Assembly (NCBI GenBank): GCA_015661935.1 | Contig: DQVD01000008.1 | Span: forward strand, 1 to 14,379 | Reading direction: 5' to 3' | DNA from: Desulfocapsa sulfexigens | GTDB lineage: Bacteria > Desulfobacterota > Desulfobulbia > Desulfobulbales > Desulfocapsaceae | DNA: 14,379 nucleotides | Part shown: in pieces, positions 8,424 through 14,379 of the stretch | Numbering within the stretch: position 1 is the first letter of the stretch | How the letters are laid out: each line of letters opens with the position of its first letter | Notes under the pieces: model-generated | The model's input: the letters and a program-made list of their open reading frames with translations, nothing else | Databases searched by the model: none | What the model was told of the DNA's origin: nothing | Program-made: the position numbers and the translations under genes

Positions 8424-9146
8424 ATGGCACAGCTGAAAACCGATAAAATTGTCAAACGTTACCGCTATCGTACAGTCGTTGACGGCGTAAGCCTCCAGGT
8501 TAACACCGGTGCTGTTGTCGGGTTGCTCGGCCCAAATGGTGCAGGTAAAACAACCTCCTTTTATTCCATCGCCGGTTTTATTCGTCCCGACGAGGGACGT
8601 GTGCTACTGAATGGCGAAGAGATAACAAAACTGCCCATTCACAAACGTGCCCAAAAAGGTATTTCCTACCTTGCTCAGGAACCATCGGTTTTCAAGAAAC
8701 TCACAGTGGAAGAAAATGTTCGTATTGTTCTGGAACCTCTAGGGCTTGCTAAAAACGAAATCACCAACCGAATTGACCTGCTTTTGGATGATCTCAAGAT
8801 CGGTTATTTACGAGATAACAAAGGGCATGCCCTGTCGGGTGGCGAACGCAGGCGGGTTGAAATCATGCGCGCTCTTGCCACCAGGCCTAGTTTTATTTTA
8901 CTTGATGAGCCCTTTGCCGGCATCGATCCACTGGCTGTGGCTGATCTACAGAAATTAATCAGAGGCCTGAAAGGGAAGGGTATTGGAGTTCTGATCTCAG
9001 ATCATAATGTGAGAGAAACACTTCAGGTTTGTGACTTTGCCTACATCATGAATGCAGGCAAAATTATAACCAGTGGTGTTGCAGATGATATTATTGAGAG
9101 TGAAGTAGCTCGAAAAATGTATCTTGGCGAAAATTTCAGCATGTAG
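8424..9146 (+). CDS. lptB: LPS export ABC transporter ATP-binding protein LptB
   Basis: LptB is the cytoplasmic ATPase that powers extraction of lipopolysaccharide from the inner membrane through LptF/LptG. The 240 residues match the family. Walker A is GPNGAGKTT at 36-44, the Q-loop glutamine is Gln85, the ABC signature LSGGE is at 137-141 followed by ERRR-type basic residues, Walker B is FILLDE at 157-162 followed by PFAGIDP, and the switch His is His194 in ISDHNVRETL. The stretch DEPFAGIDPLAV and the DHNVRETL motif are characteristic of LptB among ABC proteins. Its position between lptA and rpoN is the classic arrangement. A GGTGA ribosome site lies 12 nt before the ATG, a little far. Confidence 0.96.
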   Translation: MAQLKTDKIVKRYRYRTVVDGVSLQVNTGAVVGLLGPNGAGKTTSFYSIAGFIRPDEGRVLLNGEEITKLPIHKRAQKGISYLAQEPSVFKKLTVEENVRIVLEPLGLAKNEITNRIDLLLDDLKIGYLRDNKGHALSGGERRRVEIMRALATRPSFILLDEPFAGIDPLAVADLQKLIRGLKGKGIGVLISDHNVRETLQVCDFAYIMNAGKIITSGVADDIIESEVARKMYLGENFSM

Positions 9147-9223
9147 GAATCAGAAGACAGAATAGTTTGGCGTCACAGGCGCAAAGAAATACAAAAAAAT
9201 TACTCCATATTACGTATCTGAAC

Positions 9224-10684
9224 ATGGCCCTGGAACTAAGACAACAGCTTAAGCTAACCCAAAAACTGGTAATGACACCACAGTTGCGTCTTGCCATTAA
9301 ACTGCTGCAAATGAATCGACTGGAGCTAGGCGATGCCCTCCAGGCAGAGATCGAGCAAAACCCCGGCCTCGAAGAAGATACAAGTATACTGGAGAGAAGA
9401 GAAAATACGCAGAGTCTCTCCTCAACCGTTGAACACAAGGCGGAACAGCAGAAAGAGCAGGATCACACCGACCAGGTAAGAGCCGAAGACACCATTCCCG
9501 AAACAAACTGGGAAGATTACGCCAATACCTTTGATTCCAACGTCTCTTTTTCCCGCGAAACCCCTCCTGCTGATGCACCGAGTCAATTCGATTTCATTTC
9601 AGAAAAACCCGGCCTTCTTGCGCATATACAATGGCAGCTTGCCCACGCTGAACTGGATCCTGATGAATGGGACACAGCTCTTTTTATTGCCGGTAATCTC
9701 AATCGATACGGTTTTCTGGAATGTACTCTCGAAGAAGTCATGGAAGCCACAACGTGTGACCATGATTCAGCAGAATACCTGCTCGAAGTCATTCAGGATC
9801 TTGATCCCCCCGGTATTGCAGCAAGAGACGTTAGTGAATCACTTTTTCTTCAGCTTGAACGTATGAATATGGCAGATTCCCTTGCCGCTGAAATTGTGAA
9901 AAACAACCTTAATCTCATGCAGACCCGCAACTACACGGCAATCTGCCAGGCAACAGGTCACAAGCGGAATGAAGTTATCAAGGCCATAGAATTTATTACT
10001 CAGGAGCTCACCCCCTTTCCAGGCTTGCCATACAGCAATGAGGCCATCAACTACGTTGTGCCAGACGTCTATGTACGGAAAATTGATGGAGAATATGTTA
10101 TCCATCTCAATGAAGACGATCTTCCCAATTTGAAACTCTCTTCCCAGCTGCAGGATTTACTGCAAGACGGAGAAAGTTCGATGGAGAAGCAGTCAAAACG
10201 ATATATCAAAGAAAAACTTAAAGATGCTGGATGGTTTATTAAATCCCTGCACCAGCGACAACGGACAATTTTTAAGGTCATGGAAAGCATCCTTAAGTTC
10301 CAGCACGACTTTTTTGAGCATGGCCCAACCAGGCTGAAACCTCTTATTCTGCGAGATGTTGCAGAAGATATAGAGATGCACGAATCCACCATCAGCCGGG
10401 TAACCTCAAATAAATATGTACACACCCCCATTGGAATTTATGAGCTGAAATACTTCTTCTCCACTGCCATTCCAAGACAGGGCCAGGAAGCACTGGCCGC
10501 GGAATCTATCCGGGAACGTATCCGAAAGATGATTCAGGAAGAAGATCCCTATAAACCTCTCAGTGACAATTCCATCTCACTAAAACTTGGGGAAAGAAAT
10601 ATCAAAGTTGCCCGCCGTACGGTTGCCAAATACAGAGAGCAGTTAAAAATCCTTCCGGTAAAACACCGCCGTAAACCACGATAA
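9224..10684 (+). CDS. rpoN: RNA polymerase sigma-54 factor
   Basis: RpoN directs RNA polymerase to -24/-12 promoters that need enhancer-binding ATPase activators, typically nitrogen, flagellar or alternative-metabolism genes. From the ATG at 9224 the protein has 486 residues. A TTG at 9167 would add 19, but sigma-54 proteins usually begin with the MALELRQQLKLTQKLVMTPQ pattern seen here; no good ribosome site supports either. Region I (1-50) is glutamine- and leucine-rich for activator contact, followed by an acidic linker at about 50-120, the core-binding domain, a helix-turn-helix around 375-400 (HESTISRVTSNKY) and the RpoN box ARRTVAKYRE at 463-472, matching the canonical sequence. All parts are intact. 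hpf, ptsN and rapZ, which normally follow rpoN, are absent; cas2 follows instead after 33 nt. Confidence 0.97.
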   Translation: MALELRQQLKLTQKLVMTPQLRLAIKLLQMNRLELGDALQAEIEQNPGLEEDTSILERRENTQSLSSTVEHKAEQQKEQDHTDQVRAEDTIPETNWEDYANTFDSNVSFSRETPPADAPSQFDFISEKPGLLAHIQWQLAHAELDPDEWDTALFIAGNLNRYGFLECTLEEVMEATTCDHDSAEYLLEVIQDLDPPGIAARDVSESLFLQLERMNMADSLAAEIVKNNLNLMQTRNYTAICQATGHKRNEVIKAIEFITQELTPFPGLPYSNEAINYVVPDVYVRKIDGEYVIHLNEDDLPNLKLSSQLQDLLQDGESSMEKQSKRYIKEKLKDAGWFIKSLHQRQRTIFKVMESILKFQHDFFEHGPTRLKPLILRDVAEDIEMHESTISRVTSNKYVHTPIGIYELKYFFSTAIPRQGQEALAAESIRERIRKMIQEEDPYKPLSDNSISLKLGERNIKVARRTVAKYREQLKILPVKHRRKPR

Positions 10685-10717
10685 ACAACAGCCCTGCCTT
10701 TTTAAAAGGATACACAC

Positions 10718-11005
10718 ATGGCAAAAACAGGTCACTACATACTGGTTTATGACATAAGCAATAACAAGGAACGCTCCAAAACCAGTAAAGTACTTGAGGG
10801 TTTTGGTAAACGGGTACAGGAAAGCGTTTTTGAATGTTCTCTCACAACCGGAACAAAAAAAAGGCTTGAGAAAAAACTTGAGCGACTTGATATTAAATCA
10901 GGTTTCATTCTGTGTTACCGTCTCAACAAAAGTGCCAAAAAGTCAACATTCGGAAATGCTCCTCCTGACATATCCGCACCGGAACCACATTCCTTCATTG
11001 TCTGA
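10718..11005 (+). CDS. cas2: CRISPR-associated endonuclease Cas2
   Basis: Cas2 dimerises and bridges two Cas1 dimers to form the spacer integration complex. The 95 residues match the family. The first strand has HYILVYDISNN with the conserved Asp12, followed by a helix with KVLEGFGKRVQESVFEC at 24-40, the ferredoxin-fold pattern (R-VQ-SVFEC) seen in most Cas2 proteins, and a final strand GFILCYRL at 62-69. The C-terminal 25 residues are a poorly conserved tail. AAAGGA lies about 8 nt before the ATG. It follows rpoN by 33 nt with no visible terminator or promoter between, and lies 44 nt before the Cas6-RT-Cas1 fusion, so the two adaptation genes should be co-transcribed. Confidence 0.92.
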   Translation: MAKTGHYILVYDISNNKERSKTSKVLEGFGKRVQESVFECSLTTGTKKRLEKKLERLDIKSGFILCYRLNKSAKKSTFGNAPPDISAPEPHSFIV

Positions 11006-11049
11006 TCGGGCACAGATTACGACCAGACAGAACCAGGTGATTGTGCCCA

Positions 11050-13644
11050 ATGAACTCATCAATCTTTTCTCCACTGTATGAACTACGCTGGCAGCAGGTA
11101 ACCGTTGTTTTACAAAACAGGGTCAACATATACGGCAGTGAACATCCTCTTTGTATTTTTAATGGTATTTTCAAAGCAGCCTGTCATGGCAATAGAGGAG
11201 TAAAAAAGTTCTTCTTCCGCCCCCTGGACACCACTTTACCAAACCGCATCCACAAAAAAGAAATATACCGGCTAGTTATTACCTTTCCCCGCGCCTCACC
11301 ACAGGATTGTCTCACCTTTCTCAACACTCTTGAACAGAGTATCTATAATTTTACTATTGTGGAAACCGGAAGCCCGACCACCGGCAGCCTTGATATTCTG
11401 GAGCAGCAACATAACTCCCGGGAGTGGGATGAAGAGATCTGTCTTGATTTCCTTACCCCTGTATCTTTCACCCCAAAGGGCAGGAAACGGAAATGGCTGA
11501 TCGACCGGGACAGTTTTTTTGATCGCTTCACGGGAAGACTTCGCCATTTTTATGATATCACCTTGCCTGAGATTCATAAACTCTGGCAGGATATCCGTCT
11601 TCTGCCCTACTACTGGGAACCATTTTTCAGAACCCACAAACCAAAAAGCAATAGAGGGATAAAACATCTGAATGGTGCTGTGGGGCCGCTCTACCTGAAA
11701 GGATCAATTCAGGAAATCGCGCCCCTGCTGCTTCTCTGCCAGGAAATCGGCTGCGGCCGCAATGGTGCATTTGGTCAGGGCGGTTATTGCATCAAACCAT
11801 CCCGTCAATTTTTCGACAAAAAACTCCATGATTTCAGTCTTCTCCAGGCAACTGTTGCCGATGCTGAAAAAAAGAGTGATCTTGCCGATACCCTTGCAGC
11901 AACCTATCTGGATATCCCGGCTGCCCTGAAAGAATTACACAGCTCACTCCTTAACGATACGTATACACCGGAAGCTGCTCCCGGATTTTACGTGGATAAA
12001 AGCGGAAGCGGTCAACGCCTGATTGCAACGCTGTCCGTGCAGGACAATCTGGTACATAAGTTTCTCCATCGTATCCTTGGCCGTGTGCTGGATCGAATGT
12101 ACGAAGAGGCCTCGGTGGGATTCCGGCCGGGCCGCTCCCGGGAAGATGCCGCAAAAATGATCCGGGAAGCAAGCAGTGAAGGTTTCCAATATGCTCTTGA
12201 ATCTGATATTGAAGCCTTTTTTGATCAGATAGACTGGGATATCATGTTACAGAAAATCAGTGACTTCATTCCCAAAAATGACCTCTGTACTCTGGAGCTT
12301 CTGCAAAAGGCCGTCACCCATCCTCTCACAATAAAAGGTAAAACGGTTCCAAGAAAGAAAGGTCTGCTTCAGGGAAGCTCACTGTCGCCCCTGCTTGCCA
12401 ACCTCTATCTGGATTCATTTGATGAAGAAATGGCTGCCCGTGGTTTTCGTCTTATCCGGTACGGGGATGACTTTCTGGTCATGACCCGCAACGACGAGGA
12501 GGCGTGTCATGCCCTTGCCGCCACAAAAGAAATTCTGGCACTCCTGAAACTGAATTTGAAAGATGACAAAACCGGGTTTTCCTCTGTAAATGCCGGATTT
12601 TCCTTCCTTGGCCTGACTTTCGATGCCGAACTGAGTGAAGAGTTTGTTGCTGCCCCGTCCCTTGGCAAAACACTGTTTATTAAGGAGCAGTATATCTTTG
12701 TCGGCATTGACACTGATTCTGTAATAGTCCGGAAAAACAAACTCCTGCTGGCAAGATTTCCCATCAGGAGGATACGGGAGATTGTTATTCTGGGAAACAG
12801 TACCATTTCCGCAAGACTGATTCAAAAATGTGCGACGGAGCATATCCCCATTTCATTCTGCTCCAGAAGCGGATATTACTATTCCAGCCTGCGTCCCGAT
12901 TCAAAGTACCATTTCTCCCGCAGCGCAGCACATGGAAAAAGCCATAGTGACACCGATAAAGAAGAGGCCAGAACCATTGCAGCCCGTATCGTTACTGCCA
13001 AGCTCCATAATTACCTGGCCTGGATTAAAGGGCGCTGGCCAGTTGAAAGCAGGCAGATGGCCATGGATATAGAGAACCTGATGGTCTCTTTATCCAAGGC
13101 CGATTCCGTTGAAAAAATCCGGGGCTATGAAGGTGCGGCAGCAAAATTGACTTTTCCTTTTATCAATCATCTTTGCAAAGACCCGATATTCCATTGCAAA
13201 GGACGGAAAAAGCGACAACGTCATGACAGGTATAACAGTTTGCTCGATTTTGCCTACAGTATGCTATTCAACAGGTTAAATGTCCTTCTTCGTAACCGGG
13301 GGCTGAATCCATATCTTGGTTTTCTCCATAGTCATCGGGAAAATTTTGAATCCCTGGTTTGTGATCTGCAGGAACCATTCCGCTGCCGGATAGACCGCTT
13401 TGTAGTAAAAACCATTAACCGGGATGTTATCAAAGCAGACGATTTTATCAGCACCGATCATTGGCAACTCAATATGACGGGCGAAGCGGTAGGACGTTTT
13501 ATGGAGTCTTTTGAAAGAGAGATGGATGTGCGCCTTGCCGGTGATGATGGAACTTTTAAACAGCTTTTAATCGCCGAGGTAGGCTCAGTTCAAAACTGGG
13601 TAGACATGGCGAGAAACTCAGATTTTACTATGCACGATAGATAA
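11050..13644 (+). CDS. Cas6-reverse transcriptase-Cas1 fusion protein
   Basis: A three-domain CRISPR adaptation protein of 864 residues. The ATG at 11050 follows AGGTGA by 9 nt, so it beats the TTG at 11041. Residues 1 to about 250 resemble Cas6 (RAMP fold): beta strands near the start, candidate general-base histidines His32 and His46, and a glycine-rich loop GCGRNGAFGQGGY at 234-246. Residues 285-535 are a group-II-intron-like reverse transcriptase with DIEAFFD (Asp386), QGSSLSPLLAN at 441-451, YGDD at 471-474 and FLGLTFD at the end. Residues about 541-855 are Cas1 with the metal ligands Glu694 (GYEGAAAK), His760 (GFLH) and Asp772 plus Glu775 (CDLQEPFR). All catalytic residues are present, so activity is plausible. 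In characterised fusions of this kind, Cas1-Cas2 with RT can take spacers from RNA; here that is inference. Such fusions usually accompany type III systems, but no type III effector gene lies in the window. Confidence 0.93.
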   Translation: MNSSIFSPLYELRWQQVTVVLQNRVNIYGSEHPLCIFNGIFKAACHGNRGVKKFFFRPLDTTLPNRIHKKEIYRLVITFPRASPQDCLTFLNTLEQSIYNFTIVETGSPTTGSLDILEQQHNSREWDEEICLDFLTPVSFTPKGRKRKWLIDRDSFFDRFTGRLRHFYDITLPEIHKLWQDIRLLPYYWEPFFRTHKPKSNRGIKHLNGAVGPLYLKGSIQEIAPLLLLCQEIGCGRNGAFGQGGYCIKPSRQFFDKKLHDFSLLQATVADAEKKSDLADTLAATYLDIPAALKELHSSLLNDTYTPEAAPGFYVDKSGSGQRLIATLSVQDNLVHKFLHRILGRVLDRMYEEASVGFRPGRSREDAAKMIREASSEGFQYALESDIEAFFDQIDWDIMLQKISDFIPKNDLCTLELLQKAVTHPLTIKGKTVPRKKGLLQGSSLSPLLANLYLDSFDEEMAARGFRLIRYGDDFLVMTRNDEEACHALAATKEILALLKLNLKDDKTGFSSVNAGFSFLGLTFDAELSEEFVAAPSLGKTLFIKEQYIFVGIDTDSVIVRKNKLLLARFPIRRIREIVILGNSTISARLIQKCATEHIPISFCSRSGYYYSSLRPDSKYHFSRSAAHGKSHSDTDKEEARTIAARIVTAKLHNYLAWIKGRWPVESRQMAMDIENLMVSLSKADSVEKIRGYEGAAAKLTFPFINHLCKDPIFHCKGRKKRQRHDRYNSLLDFAYSMLFNRLNVLLRNRGLNPYLGFLHSHRENFESLVCDLQEPFRCRIDRFVVKTINRDVIKADDFISTDHWQLNMTGEAVGRFMESFEREMDVRLAGDDGTFKQLLIAEVGSVQNWVDMARNSDFTMHDR

Positions 13645-13795
13645 TGCGGAACGATAACAATTGAAAAAAACCGTACCCATTCGGCGTGTTGTCGTTAAGG
13701 CATATTATTTCAAAAAGCACGCAAAGAGATTATCAAAGAGGTTTGAGAAAATGGCCTTGTAACATTTGAAAAAGAAAGGTATTTTGAGGGCAAGA
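13645..13795 (+). promoter_or_regulatory. Putative CRISPR leader with candidate promoter
   Basis: AT-rich stretch between the fusion gene stop and the first repeat, in the leader position for the inferred array direction. TTGTAA (13757-13762) and TATTTT (13780-13785) are 17 nt apart, four of six consensus matches each, which would start transcription at about the first repeat. The same stretch has broken coding-like frames: TTG at 13661 opens a 33-codon frame ending at 13762 (VVVKAYYFKKHAK), and a second frame reads ARKEIIKEV, stop, then VTFEKERYFEGK into the first repeat. A decayed small gene may have supplied this leader. I could not identify it. Confidence 0.45.
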
Positions 13796-13899
13796 CTCAG
13801 AAGAGAGTTCCGATCTGGATCGGGTTGTGACTTATTCCGCTATCCCTGTAATCACCGAAATATCTCAGAAGAGAGTTCCGATCTGGATCGGGTTGTGAC
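13796..13899 (+). CRISPR. Minimal CRISPR array, two repeats and one spacer
   Basis: Two identical 36-nt repeats (13796-13831 and 13864-13899) flank one 32-nt spacer (13832-13863). Bases immediately outside the repeats differ, so the repeat bounds are exact. Each repeat begins CTCAGAAGAGAG and contains CCGAT (13810-13814), loop CTGG, ATCGG (13819-13823), a 5-bp hairpin. The last eight bases, GTTGTGAC, follow the hairpin directly, as the 8-nt crRNA 5' tag does in Cas6-processed type I and III systems. This orients the array on the plus strand, same as the cas genes, with the leader on the left. No third or degenerate repeat was found after 13899. Two copies alone would be weak evidence, but the adjacent Cas6-RT-Cas1 gene makes a CRISPR array the best explanation. 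Confidence 0.85.
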
Positions 13900-13946
13900 G
13901 ATACTAACTACCCTGTTACACTTCCAATCAACCTGTGGGAAATAAT

Positions 13947-13985
13947 TTAACAACAGGTATTGTTGAGATTACATTGTAATTACAA
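13947..13985 (+). promoter_or_regulatory. mazEF promoter with overlapping palindromes
   Basis: TTAACA (13947-13952, five of six consensus) and TACATT (13970-13975) are 17 nt apart and about 65 nt before mazE. The -10 box lies within two interlocked palindromes, ATTACATTGTAAT (13968-13980) and TTGTAATTACAA (13974-13985), so the central TTGTAAT can pair with either side. Characterised mazEF operons are autorepressed through a similar alternating palindrome, so an operator role is likely by analogy. A looser pair, ACCTGT (13931-13936) and ACAGGT (13953-13958), lies upstream. Confidence 0.5.
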
Positions 13986-14040
13986 AACTATTCACCTGTA
14001 CCCAGGAATGCCTCAAGTTACCTATTTCAAAGGTGGTTTT

Positions 14041-14290
14041 ATGCGAGTGTCTATAATAAAGATTGGCAATTCCCGGGGGGCGTTTACCCAAACAAATACT
14101 TGAACAATGCGGGTTTCATGACGAAGTTGAACTTGAAATTCACAATCAGGAATTAATTATAAAAGCATCGGCTGCTCCTCGCGCCAGTTGGGAAAAGGCT
14201 TTTAAGGCAGTGGCCGCAATCGGTGATGACAATCTATTTGATCCCTTGGTGTCAACGCAGTGGGATGAATGAGATTGGGAATGGAAGTAA
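14041..14290 (+). pseudogene. mazE: Degenerate MazE-family antitoxin
   Basis: MazE is the labile AbrB-fold antitoxin that binds and inhibits MazF and represses its own operon. The original start is ATG 14041, with AGGTGG at 14031-14036 upstream. It reads MRVSIIKIGNSRG, then the frame breaks at a run of six G (14075-14080), where about two bases appear missing relative to the usual NSRG-(V/I)-RLPK. The other frame continues RLPKQILEQCGFHDEVELEI, LIIKA and SWEKAFKA to STQWDE, then TGA at 14270-14272, and beyond it DWEWK and TAA at 14288-14290. DWEW is the expected acidic-tryptophan tail, so the TGA is a nonsense mutation inside the gene. Two independent lesions show a true pseudogene, and the second is not a homopolymer artefact. 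A TTG at 14063 opens a 69-codon frame that lacks the N-terminal strand. Confidence 0.85.
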
Positions 14291-14310
14291 AAAGATATGA
14301 TGTTTGCCTG
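14281..14310 (+). pseudogene. mazF: 5' stub of a MazF-family toxin gene
   Basis: The ATG at 14281 overlaps the ancestral end of mazE, the usual mazEF coupling. Ten codons read MEVKRYDVCL, a good match to the start of MazF endoribonucleases, which normally continue with a (V/I)NLDPT-type segment. Here the similarity stops abruptly after 14310 and the following residues (GGCPRMPF) bear no resemblance. The toxin is therefore cut off by foreign sequence and almost certainly inactive at this locus, unless the remainder lies beyond the insert as a second fragment. The call rests on ten residues plus the preceding antitoxin. Confidence 0.65.
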
Positions 14311-14379
14311 GGAGGCTGTCCGAGAATGCCCTTTTGCCCAAACTCGTCAGAATTGTCAAAAAATAATTCTCGCAATATC
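14311..14379. mobile_element. Probable insertion sequence left end
   Basis: Sequence starting GGAGGCTGTCCGAGAATG begins exactly where mazF similarity ends and continues to the window edge. GC-rich GGCTGTCC-type starts occur at inverted-repeat ends of several transposase families, and an abrupt break in a gene is the expected footprint. No transposase, second end or target duplication is visible, so family and length are unknown. A simple deletion join is the alternative. Confidence 0.4.

Noticed and set aside
10690..10705. Terminator between rpoN and cas2
   Set aside because: CCTTTTTAAAAGG is an AT-rich palindrome with no GC stem and no following T-run.
10794..11081. Second 95-codon plus-strand frame overlapping cas2
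   Set aside because: It is an out-of-frame shadow of cas2, which has the Cas2 motifs and a good ribosome site.
11900..12660. RT region as a group II intron or retron
   Set aside because: The RT is continuous in frame with the Cas6-like and Cas1 domains, no intron maturase/endonuclease domain or ribozyme ends are seen, and cas2 plus an array are adjacent.
13796..13899. The two 36-nt copies as operator repeats or a transposon duplication
   Set aside because: Perfect identity, 32-nt unrelated spacer, hairpin plus 8-nt tail, and position just after a Cas1 fusion fit a CRISPR array better.
14063..14272. A stand-alone 69-codon antitoxin starting at TTG 14063
   Set aside because: The ribosome site and the MRVSIIKIGNSRG start belong to ATG 14041 in another frame, and the conserved tail lies past the TGA. 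It is a fragment of broken mazE.

Overview
This window looks like a chromosomal segment of a Desulfobacterota bacterium, probably Desulfobulbales. That placement is an inference from gene order (lysA, lipoprotein, then argH-argG-argF-argD-argB) and from the style of the proteins; no rRNA or marker-gene search was possible.

Left half, minus strand (1-7616): in transcription order argB, argD, argF, argG, argH, an exported fibronectin-type-III lipoprotein gene, and the 5' part of lysA. The five arg genes cover N-acetylglutamate phosphorylation, acetylornithine transamination, and ornithine to citrulline to argininosuccinate to arginine. argB/argD and argG/argH share one base at their stop/start junctions, and argF/argG are 3 nt apart, so they form a tight operon with one 145-nt gap before argF. 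lysA carries two frame disruptions near its start.

Middle, plus strand (7849-10684): lptA, lptB and rpoN, a conserved lipopolysaccharide-transport/sigma-54 block, divergent from the arg operon across a 232-nt intergenic region. hpf, which usually follows rpoN, is not present.

Right part, plus strand (10718-13899): directly after rpoN lies a compact CRISPR adaptation module. It has cas2, one 864-residue gene fusing Cas6, reverse transcriptase and Cas1, and a minimal array of two identical 36-nt repeats around one 32-nt spacer. All key RT and Cas1 catalytic residues are present. The repeat folds into a short hairpin followed by an 8-nt 3' segment, as expected of a Cas6-cut crRNA tag. No interference (Cas10/Csm/Cmr) gene is in the window. 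This is the most interesting system here: an apparently intact RNA-capable spacer acquisition module behind a housekeeping operon.

Right edge (13900-14379): a dead mazEF toxin-antitoxin locus. mazE has a frameshift and a nonsense codon before its conserved tail, and mazF is cut after about 10 codons by what looks like an insertion-sequence end. Its control region keeps a promoter overlapped by two interlocking palindromes.
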